Assembly: GCF_029504735.1 (NCBI RefSeq)
Contig: NZ_JAQFIP010000006.1
Coordinates: 62,001-126,000 of the forward strand
DNA: 64,000 nucleotides
Reading direction: 5' to 3'
Origin: Ereboglobus sp. PH5-10
GTDB taxonomy: Bacteria; Verrucomicrobiota; Verrucomicrobiia; Opitutales; Opitutaceae
The translations under genes were made by a program, and so were the position numbers. The notes below the pieces were generated by a model. That model saw only the letters and a list, made by a program, of their open reading frames with translations, was not told where the DNA came from and did not search any database. This document shows positions 8,126-16,002 of the stretch, piece after piece; positions within the stretch are counted from its first letter, which is position 1; each line of letters opens with the position of its first letter.

Positions 8126-10309
8126 ATGATTAATTATATTACGACAACCCTGTGTCGTTCCTTTCAGTGTCTGCGCAGATTTATTATTATATTTTCCGCA
8201 ATAACACTAATGGCGGGCGCCGGTTTTGCGCAGCAGCGCGCGGATGATATTGTCACATTGCCCGGGGTTTCGGTTGACGCGGCGCGGCTGCCGGTGGCGC
8301 GGGCGTTGCGGGAGACGAGACAGGTTCCCGGCGGCGCGGGCGTGGTGGACGCGGCGGCGTTGCGCGGCGGGCGGCTCAACAGCCCCGCCGACCTTTTCTC
8401 GCTTCAACCGGGCGTGCTCGTGATGACGGCATTTGGCGGGATCGATCATCCGCGCCTGAGCATTCGCGGCGCGAGCATCCAGCGCGGCGGCGATCCGAGC
8501 GCGGGGCGCGGCATTTTGTTTTTGCAGGACGGGTTTCCGGTGAACTTCAGCGACGGCAGCTACGATTTTGTCGAGTTTCTCGATCCGGCGGGCATTGATC
8601 ACGCCACGATTTTGCGCGGTGGAAACGCGCTCACGCTCGGCGCGACCGCGCTCGGCGGCGCCGTCGATCTGGTGTCGCCCGCGGGACGCGATGCGTCGGG
8701 CGGCTTGGTGCGCGGCGAGGCCGGCGGGCATGGTTATGCGCGCGGGCAGCTCTCGCTTTCGGGTGACGGAAAGGGGAGGGATTTTCATTTCGACGCCACG
8801 GGGTTCGCGCTCGACGGCTGGCGCGAATACAGCAGGCAGGAGGCGTCGCGCGCGCGGCTCAATTTCGGCATCGACCTCGGGCGCGGCTGGAGCAATCGCG
8901 TTTTTCTTTCCGCGATGCACAGTCGCGTGGAGGTGACCGGCGTGCAGACGCTCGCGCAGATCGACGCGGGCGACACCGCGGCGCTGCCCATCGCCATCAT
9001 GGCGCAGATCGGGCGCGATTCGTCGCAATACCGTTTCGGCGACCGCGTCACCGGGCCGCTCGCCGGCGGCACGCTCTCGGCGGGCGCGGGCGTCGCGTAT
9101 GTGGATTTCACTTTTGCGCAGGGCGGCAATGTCACGCGTTCGCGCAACACCGATGCCAGCCTCGACGCGAAGTGGACGCGGCGCGGCGAAGTTTTCGGCG
9201 GGCTCGCAAACACGCTCACACTCGGCGCGCGCGCGCAAATCGGCCGCCGCGACCAGCAGGTGTTTCTCAACGGCAGCGGTGTCGCCCCGAACCTCGGCGG
9301 CGTGCGCGGACTCATGCATTCCGACAACCGCCTGACCGCGGAAAACGGCACGCTCTGGATCGACAACCACCTCGGGCTCGGACGCGGTTTCACGCTCGTC
9401 GCCACGGCGGCGGTCACGCGCGCCAACCGCATCAACGAGGACCGCTTCACGGCGATTCGCGCCGGGCGGCCCGACAGCTCCGGCAGCGTTGGCACGGCAG
9501 CGTTTTTGCCGCGCCTCGCGCTGGTTTACGAATGCAAGGATGTGCAGTTTTTTGCCAACATCACGCGCGGATTCGAACCGCTCACATGGGACGCGTTGCT
9601 GACGACCCGCGGCGGCACGGGCTCGGGCGAGGCGCTCATCAACGGCTCCGATCCTCGCCGCGCCGTCGCCACCTCCCACTCGCCGCAACGCGCGATCACG
9701 GTCGAGGCGGGCATGCGCGCGCGCACGCGCCGCGTCGCGTGGGAGCTCACGGCGTATCGCTCGTGGGTGAGCAAGGAACTGCTCCTGCTCGCGACCGACG
9801 CATCCGGCGTGGCGACCCGTTTTGGCAACGCCGACCGCACCATCCACCAGGGCGTGGAGGCTGCCGCGGGCGTTGACCTGTTGCAAACCGCGGCGCATTC
9901 GCTCATCGCGCGCGCCAGCTACACATGGAGCGATTTTTATTTCGACGGCGATCCCGTCTGGCGCAACAACACCCTGCCCGTGATTCCGCCGCACTTCGCG
10001 CAATTCGCGCTGCGCTATCACCACGCGCGCGGCTGGTATGGCGGCGCGACGCTCACCTGGCAGCCGCGCGGAGGCTGGGCCGATTACGCGAACACATTGC
10101 GCGCCCCCGGTTACGCGACCCTCGACTTGCGCGCGGGCTACGCGCCGGCCAAGGGCATCGGATTTTTCCTCGATCTGCGCAATGTGCTCGGCCGCCGCCA
10201 CGTCACCGGCATCAACGCCGGCGCGGGCAATCTCGGCGGCATGGATGCCGCGCGCTTTTTCCCCGGCGAGCCGCGCACCCTCTACGGCGGGGCGGAATTC
10301 CGCTGGTAA
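8126..10309 (+). CDS. TonB-dependent outer-membrane receptor
   Basis: 727 residues. A signal peptide ends near GAGFAQ (about 36), followed by a TonB-box-like stretch (DDIVTLPGVSVDA) and the plug domain at about 45-190, with the typical SLQPGVLVMTAFGG, RLSIRGASI and LRGGNALTLGATALGGAVDLVSP segments. The remainder is a 22-strand-type beta-barrel, ending in the aromatic residue required for outer-membrane insertion (GGAEFRW). The family imports iron chelates, cobalamin, metals or glycans using the TonB-ExbBD motor. There is no substrate-specific neighbour such as an ABC importer or SusD, so the ligand is unknown. The plug resembles metal-siderophore receptors more than SusC, because the long SusC N-terminal extension is absent. 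Confidence 0.9.
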   Translation: MINYITTTLCRSFQCLRRFIIIFSAITLMAGAGFAQQRADDIVTLPGVSVDAARLPVARALRETRQVPGGAGVVDAAALRGGRLNSPADLFSLQPGVLVMTAFGGIDHPRLSIRGASIQRGGDPSAGRGILFLQDGFPVNFSDGSYDFVEFLDPAGIDHATILRGGNALTLGATALGGAVDLVSPAGRDASGGLVRGEAGGHGYARGQLSLSGDGKGRDFHFDATGFALDGWREYSRQEASRARLNFGIDLGRGWSNRVFLSAMHSRVEVTGVQTLAQIDAGDTAALPIAIMAQIGRDSSQYRFGDRVTGPLAGGTLSAGAGVAYVDFTFAQGGNVTRSRNTDASLDAKWTRRGEVFGGLANTLTLGARAQIGRRDQQVFLNGSGVAPNLGGVRGLMHSDNRLTAENGTLWIDNHLGLGRGFTLVATAAVTRANRINEDRFTAIRAGRPDSSGSVGTAAFLPRLALVYECKDVQFFANITRGFEPLTWDALLTTRGGTGSGEALINGSDPRRAVATSHSPQRAITVEAGMRARTRRVAWELTAYRSWVSKELLLLATDASGVATRFGNADRTIHQGVEAAAGVDLLQTAAHSLIARASYTWSDFYFDGDPVWRNNTLPVIPPHFAQFALRYHHARGWYGGATLTWQPRGGWADYANTLRAPGYATLDLRAGYAPAKGIGFFLDLRNVLGRRHVTGINAGAGNLGGMDAARFFPGEPRTLYGGAEFRW

Positions 10310-10355
10310 AAGCGGCGTTGTGTGCTTTATTGCGGGCACACAACCCGAAGAATCC

Positions 10356-10586
10356 ATGAAATACATCATCGCAATCGTTCTCATCGCAATCGGCGGCTGG
10401 CTTATTTATTCCGGCTATCAAAAACAGGAATCGCTCAGCGGCTCGTGGAATTCAGTGAGCAGCAAAGTCGCAAGCAGCGTGGACGGCAAAACACGCGTCA
10501 CCAATTACACCTGGTATTACATCGGCGGCGGCGCGCTGGTCGTCGTTGGCCTGGGCTCGCTCGCGCTTGGGCGGAAGAAGGGGTGA
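10356..10586 (+). CDS. small two-helix membrane protein, DUF3185-like
   Basis: 76 residues from the ATG at 10356; the upstream open frame overlaps the receptor gene and is not protein-like. One membrane helix at about 2-19 (IIAIVLIAIGGWLIYSGY), a polar loop rich in Ser and Lys, and a second helix at about 54-71 ending in RKKG. The GYQKQES turn after helix one and the final glycine-rich helix match DUF3185 proteins of about 65-75 residues. No function is known. It begins 46 bases after the receptor stop and could share its transcript. Confidence 0.65.
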   Translation: MKYIIAIVLIAIGGWLIYSGYQKQESLSGSWNSVSSKVASSVDGKTRVTNYTWYYIGGGALVVVGLGSLALGRKKG

Positions 10587-10753
10587 GGGCATTTATACTG
10601 TAACCCTATACTCCGTCGTTGACATTCAATACTGCAGCGCGAGCCTAAACGCCGTTTTCACACATACAATTCAAAACCATTTTGACCTGATATTATCGGC
10701 TGTTTGATAAAAGATTCTCCTTCAATCCATAACTCACAAAAAGAAAACAACCT

Positions 10754-10969
10754 ATGCCTGACTATGTAAACACATTCATCACGCCCAGTTATATCGAGGA
10801 AATTATTACTAAGAAAGAAACCGGAAAGGTAGTTGGCACAATTCGAATTAAACCATCCGGACTTCTTTGGAAGCCTGCTGGTGCTCGCAGCTATTACAGT
10901 GTATCTCTTGATACATTTACAACGTGGATTACTTCAAGTGCTACAGCTGCAGCTAAAGTTAAAAGTTAA
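10754..10969 (+). CDS. hypothetical small protein in low-GC patch
   Basis: 71 residues, not recognised. It begins MPDYVNTFITPSYIEEIITKK; the middle has GTIRIKPSGLLWKPAG and the end is rich in Ser, Thr and Ala. No membrane segment, cysteine pair or catalytic motif is visible. Its codon use (many A/T third positions) differs strongly from neighbours, suggesting recent acquisition. The KPSGLLWKPAGARSYYSVSLDTF stretch reads like a small beta-rich domain. No Shine-Dalgarno site precedes it, which is normal in this genome. Confidence 0.5.
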   Translation: MPDYVNTFITPSYIEEIITKKETGKVVGTIRIKPSGLLWKPAGARSYYSVSLDTFTTWITSSATAAAKVKS

Positions 10970-11066
10970 AAAGAGCCTAATCAGTAACCAAAAACAATGT
11001 GGATGAACGATTTAACATATCAACTCCATTGACTCTGCGCGGCTCATCTTTGAGCCGCCCCAGAAG

Positions 11067-11393
11067 ATGTCCAAGAGCATTCACACTACCCGGCGCATAG
11101 TTAGTAAAGTTCGACGATTTAGTCTTGGATCGGCGGAATATAAAGATGCGGCACTTGAACCGTTATACGACGAACTCACAGAGAAGCGATATTTGAAGCG
11201 TAATGAGAAGCGTCGGCGTGCGGTCAACAAGGCTGGCGTGCCGATTTATGTTCATTCGCACATCCCGCGTCATGAAGATTCAAACCGTCCGTATGTCGCA
11301 ATCACGCCGGTGACTGCGGAGGAGTGTGGTCGCGCACTTTCCGATATAAAAGAAATCCGCATTGATACCAATGCCCTTTCAAAAGGAGATTGA
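11067..11393 (+). CDS. hypothetical protein in low-GC patch
   Basis: 108 residues, not recognised. Highly charged: a basic N-terminal half (TTRRIVSKVRRF, KRYLKRNEKRRRAVNK) and a more ordinary C-terminal half (RPYVAITPVTAEECGRALSDIKEIRI). The basic stretch could contact nucleic acid, but no known DNA- or RNA-binding fold is evident. GC content is lower than in surrounding genes. It follows the 71-residue gene by 97 bases and precedes a family II palindrome. Treat as a real but uncharacterised gene. Confidence 0.5.
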   Translation: MSKSIHTTRRIVSKVRRFSLGSAEYKDAALEPLYDELTEKRYLKRNEKRRRAVNKAGVPIYVHSHIPRHEDSNRPYVAITPVTAEECGRALSDIKEIRIDTNALSKGD

Positions 11394-11407
11394 TTGACAG
11401 CAAGTCC

Positions 11408-11503
11408 CTCGTAGGGGCGCACCTTGCGTGCGCCCTGGTATGCGAAAGACTGTGTGCGCATGAATGATAACGCGAGGGCGCACGCAAGGTGCGCCCCTAC
11501 GAG
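11408..11503. repeat. palindromic element, family II, copy 1
   Basis: A perfect 29-bp inverted repeat (11408-11436 and 11475-11503) with the core GGGGCGCACCTTGCGTGC, enclosing 38 bases. It lies directly downstream of the stop of the ArsR gene, which is read on the other strand. The partner copy at 14422-14526 lies directly downstream of the divergent oxidoreductase gene, so the two copies bracket that module. Confidence 0.88.
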
Positions 11504-11511
11504 CCCGCGGC

Positions 11512-11868
11512 TCATCCGTTGAGCGCGCGGGCTTCCTCGGCAAGGTCGCGCTCCATTTTGGCGCAGACGAGGCCGCATAGCTGGTCCACCACTGAATCCG
11601 CCAGCTCGTAATTCACAAATACCCCGGCGCGCGATTTTTTGACCAGGCGCGCCCCGTGCAGCACCGTCAGGTGCTTCGACACGTTCGCCTGGCTCAGGCC
11701 CGTCACCTCGACGAGCTCGCCCACCGACAGGGATCCCTCCTGCAACGCCTGCAGGAGCCGCAGCCGGGACGGCTCGGACAGGGTCGCAAACAACATCGAC
11801 GCCCTCTGGAGCTGGGGCTCGGAGAGTTTCTTATTTGACTTTTTTTTCACGGACATGGCCCTTGACAT
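11512..11868 (-). CDS. ArsR-family transcriptional repressor
   Basis: 118 residues (or 114 from the second ATG at 11856). A classic ArsR/SmtB winged helix: FATLSEPSRLRLLQAL (helix 2), LSVGELVEVTGLSQANVSKHLTVL (recognition helix region, about 47-70) and a beta-wing ending in NYEL. The usual ELCVCDL metal site of arsenic or cadmium sensors is absent. The only cysteines are Cys98 and Cys102 (CGLVC) in the last helix, which could sense thiols, persulfides or metal. It diverges from the sulfur-transfer fusion gene, 49 bases apart, so it probably controls that gene and itself. A sulfur-stress signal is inferred from this neighbour. Confidence 0.88.
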   Translation of the reverse strand: MSRAMSVKKKSNKKLSEPQLQRASMLFATLSEPSRLRLLQALQEGSLSVGELVEVTGLSQANVSKHLTVLHGARLVKKSRAGVFVNYELADSVVDQLCGLVCAKMERDLAEEARALNG

Positions 11869-11917
11869 ATTACTGATTAGTTATATCGTTATAAGTGAAA
11901 TTGTTTTTTAATCAACC
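11862..11917. promoter_or_regulatory. divergent control region with possible ArsR operator
   Basis: The short AT-rich gap between the two divergent starts contains the inverted repeat TTATA-tcgt-TATAA (11881-11894), a plausible half-site arrangement for an ArsR-type repressor. A TTGACA hexamer at 11862-11867 overlaps the start of the repressor gene and could be a -35 element for the rightward gene, but no well-spaced -10 was found. The placement makes regulatory use likely; the exact sites are uncertain. Confidence 0.35.
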
Positions 11918-14410
11918 ATGAACTCCAGTCAAACACAACCATCATCACGTCTTCGCGTTCTCATCGTCGGCGGTGTCGCGGCGGGTGCCTCCGCGGCGGC
12001 CCGCGCGCGCCGTCTTTCCGAGGGCGCGCACATTACCATCATCGAGCGCGGTCCCGATGTTTCCTTTGCCAACTGCGGCCTGCCATACCACATCGGCGGC
12101 GAAATCGCAGATCGCTCGCGGCTCGCCCTTCACACGCCCGAAAGCCTCGCGGAGCTTCTTAATGTGGAGGTGCGCACCAGGACGGAGGCCGTCGCCATCG
12201 ACGCCCGGGGCAGGACGCTTGCCTTGCGCAATCTCGATACGGGCGCGGAGGAGACGCTTTCCTATGACAAGCTGGTGCTGGCGCCCGGCGCCGCCCCGTT
12301 GCGTCCTCCGCTGCCCGGCATAGATCTTCCGGCAATCCATACGCTGCGTTCCTTGCAGGACATGGACCGCATCAAGGCGGCGGCGGCCTCCGCCCGGTCG
12401 GTCCTGATTGTGGGGGGCGGTTTTATCGGACTGGAAATGGCGGAGCAGTTGCGCCACCTCGAAAAACAGGTGACACTCGTCGAGACCAACGATCAGGTGC
12501 TCCCCCAGGTCGATGCCGAAATCGCCGGGCCGATCGCCTCCACGCTTCGCGCGCATGATGTCGAGCTGGTTCTTGGCGATGCCGCCGAGTCGTTTGCACC
12601 GGGGAAACCACCGGCGGGCGACGCGGTTGTCACGCGGCTGAAATCGGGCCGGGAAATCACGGCGGACATGGTGATCCTTTCAATCGGGGTGAAACCCGAA
12701 AACGCCCTTGCTTCCGCGGCCGGTCTCGAGCTCGGGGCGCGCGGGGCGATAAAGGTCAACCAGTGGATGCAAACCAGCGATTCGGACATCTATGCGGCGG
12801 GCGACGTGGTCGAGGGCGCGGATCGCATTTTTGGCGGTGCGATGCACCTCGCGCTCGGCGGGCCCGCGAATCGCCAGGGGCGGGTCATTGCCGACCATAT
12901 TTTCCTCGGGCCTGAGAAGGCGCATCCTTATCCCGGGCACATCGGAACCGCCATTGTGCGCGTTTTTGACATGGCCGCCGGGGTCACTGGCTGGACGGAA
13001 AAACGTCTGCGCCAGGCGGGCACGGCCTTTGAGTCCACGATTGTCACGGATCATCAACACGCCGGCTACTATCCCGGCGCCACGCCGCTCACGATCAAGC
13101 TCCTCTGGTCGCCGTCGGACGGGCGGCTTCTCGGCGCGCAGGCATTCGGCGCAGATGGCGTGGACAAACGCCTTGATGTTCTCGCCACGGCCCTGGCCGG
13201 GCGCATGTCCATCGATGAGCTCGCCCAGTTGGAGCTGGCCTACGCGCCGCCCTTTGGCAGCGCCCGCGATGTTGTGAACACGGCCGCGTTCACCGCGCAA
13301 AACCAGCGCGACGGCCTTGTCAAAATTGTCCCGAAAATCACCGCCGACCGGCATTTGATCGACGTGCGGCCGCAAGCCGTCGCATCAATCGATCCGCTGC
13401 CCGACTCGACCAACATCCCTTTTTCGGACCTGCGCTCCCGCCTCGGCGAATTGGATGCGGGGAAAAAATACGCCGTCACTTGCAGCTTGGGAAAAACCAG
13501 CTACTTCGCCGCGCGAATCCTCATGCAGCACGGTTTTGACGTGGTCAGCGTGGCCGGCGGCCTGAAGATGTCCCGGCCCGTCGAGTCCGAAAAAACGCAG
13601 CCGCAACCCGCAACCGCCGCGCCGGTTTCGAAAGACGAATTGTTTCCCGAGGACGCGCGGATTGTCGAATCGCTGGATTGCACGGGCATGAGTTGTCCCG
13701 GCCCGTTGCTGCAACTCAAGTCCCGGATGGAAACGCTCGCCTCCGGCGCGGAGTTGCATGTGACGGCCTCCGATCCGGGATTCGCGCACGATGTCCGCGC
13801 GTTTTGCCGTTCCGCCAATCACGAGCTGCTCGGGGTGAGCAGCGGGAAGGGCGTCATTTCCGCGCGCATTCGCAAAACCGCCGGCGCCTCCATTTCCGCG
13901 CCCGCGACATCCTCGCCACAGGCGACCGCGCGCCGCAAGGGAGCCACGGTCGTTGTGTTTTCCGGGGAAATGGACAAAGTCATGGCCTCGCTGGTCATCG
14001 CAAACGGCGCCGCGGCGCTCGGCGGCAAAGTCACGATGTTTTTCACCTTCTGGGGGTTGAACGCATTGCGTCGCGAACGCCCCGTGCAAGTCCCGGGGAA
14101 AAAGTCGCTGCTCGACCGGATGTTTTCGTGGATGCTGCCGAGAGGCCTGTCGCGACTGCCCCTGTCCAAAATGAACTTCGGCGGCGCGGGCCGGGCCATG
14201 ATGAAACACCAGATGGCCGGCAAAAACCTGCCAAATCTCGCCGGTTTGCTGGGCTCGGCCAAAATGTCGGGCGTGCGATTTGTGGCCTGCACCATGTCGA
14301 TGGAGGCGATGGGAATACAACCCGAGGAGTTGATTGACGGAGTCGAGTTTGGCGGAGTCGCCGACTATCTCGATTCCGCCGAACTCTCCGGCACCAACCT
14401 CTTCGCGTAA
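11918..14410 (+). CDS. CoA-disulfide reductase-like / rhodanese / TusA / DsrE2 fusion
   Basis: 830 residues with four domains in order. Residues 11-450 form an FAD/NAD(P)H oxidoreductase of the CoA-disulfide reductase/NADH oxidase type: VLIVGGVAAGASAAARARRL for FAD, the redox Cys53 in SFANCGLPY, VLIVGGGFIGLEMAEQL for NAD(P)H, and the IYAAGDVVE motif. Residues about 470-555 form a rhodanese with candidate active Cys522 (CSLGKTSYFA). Residues about 580-655 are a TusA/SirA domain with CPGP (Cys593) and an extra Cys588. Residues about 675-830 are DsrE2-like with Cys791. All modules handle persulfide or thiol sulfur, so the protein could pass sulfane sulfur along one chain with reduction by NAD(P)H. 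It is probably repressed by the divergent ArsR protein. Substrate is inferred. Confidence 0.88.
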   Translation: MNSSQTQPSSRLRVLIVGGVAAGASAAARARRLSEGAHITIIERGPDVSFANCGLPYHIGGEIADRSRLALHTPESLAELLNVEVRTRTEAVAIDARGRTLALRNLDTGAEETLSYDKLVLAPGAAPLRPPLPGIDLPAIHTLRSLQDMDRIKAAAASARSVLIVGGGFIGLEMAEQLRHLEKQVTLVETNDQVLPQVDAEIAGPIASTLRAHDVELVLGDAAESFAPGKPPAGDAVVTRLKSGREITADMVILSIGVKPENALASAAGLELGARGAIKVNQWMQTSDSDIYAAGDVVEGADRIFGGAMHLALGGPANRQGRVIADHIFLGPEKAHPYPGHIGTAIVRVFDMAAGVTGWTEKRLRQAGTAFESTIVTDHQHAGYYPGATPLTIKLLWSPSDGRLLGAQAFGADGVDKRLDVLATALAGRMSIDELAQLELAYAPPFGSARDVVNTAAFTAQNQRDGLVKIVPKITADRHLIDVRPQAVASIDPLPDSTNIPFSDLRSRLGELDAGKKYAVTCSLGKTSYFAARILMQHGFDVVSVAGGLKMSRPVESEKTQPQPATAAPVSKDELFPEDARIVESLDCTGMSCPGPLLQLKSRMETLASGAELHVTASDPGFAHDVRAFCRSANHELLGVSSGKGVISARIRKTAGASISAPATSSPQATARRKGATVVVFSGEMDKVMASLVIANGAAALGGKVTMFFTFWGLNALRRERPVQVPGKKSLLDRMFSWMLPRGLSRLPLSKMNFGGAGRAMMKHQMAGKNLPNLAGLLGSAKMSGVRFVACTMSMEAMGIQPEELIDGVEFGGVADYLDSAELSGTNLFA

Positions 14411-14421
14411 AAGCAAGCAGC

Positions 14422-14526
14422 CGTGTGGGGGCGCACCTCGCGTGCGCCCTGGTGCGCGAAAGACGGGGCGCGCATGTATGCACAAAACGGGCGAACACAA
14501 GGGCGCACGCAAAGTGCGCCCCCACG
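14422..14526. repeat. palindromic element, family II, copy 2
   Basis: Arms 14422-14450 and 14500-14526, with the same GGGGCGCACC core as copy 1 and a few mismatches. It starts 12 bases after the fusion-gene stop and also lies between that gene and the convergent DUF4143 ATPase. The hairpin could limit read-through from both sides. Confidence 0.8.
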
Positions 14527-14544
14527 ATTCAGCTCGGATTGCCA

Positions 14545-15714
14545 TCACTCACCGAGCACGAACGGCTGATAATTATCACGATTAATCACAGTATAGTTGG
14601 CGTTGGGATAATTGGTTGAAAAGGCGCCGGGTATTTTCGTGCGAGCGTCGCCCCATTTGAATTCGTAAGCGCGCAGGACGGACGCAGGCACGGCGGCTGT
14701 TGAACCGGCTCCACCGAGCTCTTCAATCAGGTCGATTTCCTGCCCGTCGTAGGTGCGCCAAAAGTAGTGCGCTTTGTTTTGGAAGAGATAGGCGTTTTGT
14801 TTGCGCCGTTCGGAAATGAGGTAGCTTTCCCAAAGCTGCCCGACGTCGTTGCGAAGAGCGAGCGGGCTCAGATTGCCGATGATCGCGTTGCGGATGCCGT
14901 TATCATAAAAATACCACTTCGACGTCTTGCGGATTTCCTTGCGCAAGTTGCGCGAAAAGGCGCCGAGGCGGTAAATGACAAAAACCTGGGTGAGCAAATC
15001 GAGATATTTTTCGACGGTGTTTCGGCTTAGGCCGAGTTGCGTGCCGAGTTCGTCGTAGGAGACTTCAGCACCGGTTTGAAAGGCGACAAGGCGCAGGAGA
15101 TCACGCATTTTCGATGCGTTTTTGATGCCGTCGATTGAGAGAATGTCTTTTAGCAAATAAGCGTTAACGATATCGGCCAGATAGGCTTTTTTTTCGCCGG
15201 CGTCCGTCATGCCAACGATTTCGGGATAGGAGCCATGGACAAGGCGGTCTTCGAGGTGCTGGCGTGTTTCGAGGGTGTTTTCGGCGGGCGAGAGCTCGGC
15301 CTGGCTGAAAGGGAACAAGTGGAACGCGGTGCTGCGCCCGACGAGAGGCTCGCCCGCATGGTGCAGAAGGTCGAAGGATGAGGAGCCGCTTGCGATGACT
15401 TTGACGCCTTTGATTTCGTCGAGGATGAGTTTTAGTTTTTGCCCAATGCCGGGAATGCTTTGGGCCTCGTCGATGACGAGCAAATCGATGCCGCTGAGGA
15501 GCCGAGCGTAATTGGCGGCGGTGCGTTGTTCAAGCAAGGCGTGGGTGTCGAGGTCGTCTCCATTGAGGGAGAGCGTTTTGCCGTCAAAGTTTTCGAGGAT
15601 GCTCCGAAGCAAGACCGTTTTTCCAACGCGGCGCGCGCCAAACAGCAACGCGGCTTTGTTCGGACGCAGGCTTTTGCGGATTTTATCCTCAAGGAGACGT
15701 GGTATGATTTGCAT
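14545..15714 (-). CDS. AAA-type ATPase with DUF4143 domain
   Basis: 389 residues. Walker A GARRVGKT (26-33) and Walker B LLVIDEAQ (78-85) mark the AAA_14 module, followed by the sensor-like GSSSFDLL and FPFSQAEL motif. The C-terminal half (about 180-389) is DUF4143: a winged-helix part (YDELGTQLGLSRNTVEKYLDLL) and a nuclease-fold-like part with EIDLIEE and EFKWGD. Such proteins are widespread, often near mobile or variable DNA, and their physiological role is unknown. It converges with the sulfur-transfer fusion and diverges from purL. Base composition is lower in GC than in purL, consistent with transfer. Confidence 0.85.
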   Translation of the reverse strand: MQIIPRLLEDKIRKSLRPNKAALLFGARRVGKTVLLRSILENFDGKTLSLNGDDLDTHALLEQRTAANYARLLSGIDLLVIDEAQSIPGIGQKLKLILDEIKGVKVIASGSSSFDLLHHAGEPLVGRSTAFHLFPFSQAELSPAENTLETRQHLEDRLVHGSYPEIVGMTDAGEKKAYLADIVNAYLLKDILSIDGIKNASKMRDLLRLVAFQTGAEVSYDELGTQLGLSRNTVEKYLDLLTQVFVIYRLGAFSRNLRKEIRKTSKWYFYDNGIRNAIIGNLSPLALRNDVGQLWESYLISERRKQNAYLFQNKAHYFWRTYDGQEIDLIEELGGAGSTAAVPASVLRAYEFKWGDARTKIPGAFSTNYPNANYTVINRDNYQPFVLGE

Positions 15715-16002
15715 TGCTGCGCAAGATTGGGAGTTTGGAGCTTTGAAGGATTTACTAGTAAATTTTTCAATGCAATGAAGAAATTAGCATTAAATCTTTC
15801 ATTTAATTGACAAAAACGCTGATTTTGAGCGATCAGACAAAACGGTGCGGGCGCCAGATTCATGAGTGAGGCGTTTACGCAGTCTGATTAAACCGTGTCT
15901 TCCGCGTTGAATCCATATCTCAAATTTTGCGGCGCTCATTTTTCCCTATCGACAAACACCGGTCATGCGTGTTTTAGGAACCCCTTCCCTTCTTTCCACA
16001 CC

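Noticed and set aside
8207-10384. A 725-codon frame antisense to the TonB receptor
   Set aside because: Shadow of the receptor gene; Ala/Arg-rich with no domain.
14545-15714. DUF4143 ATPase as part of a defence system
   Set aside because: No defence or mobile genes adjoin it, and this family is common as a stand-alone gene.
15715-16002. Riboswitch (purine type) upstream of purL
   Set aside because: The 288-base gap shows no recognisable purine aptamer core or terminator/antiterminator pair.
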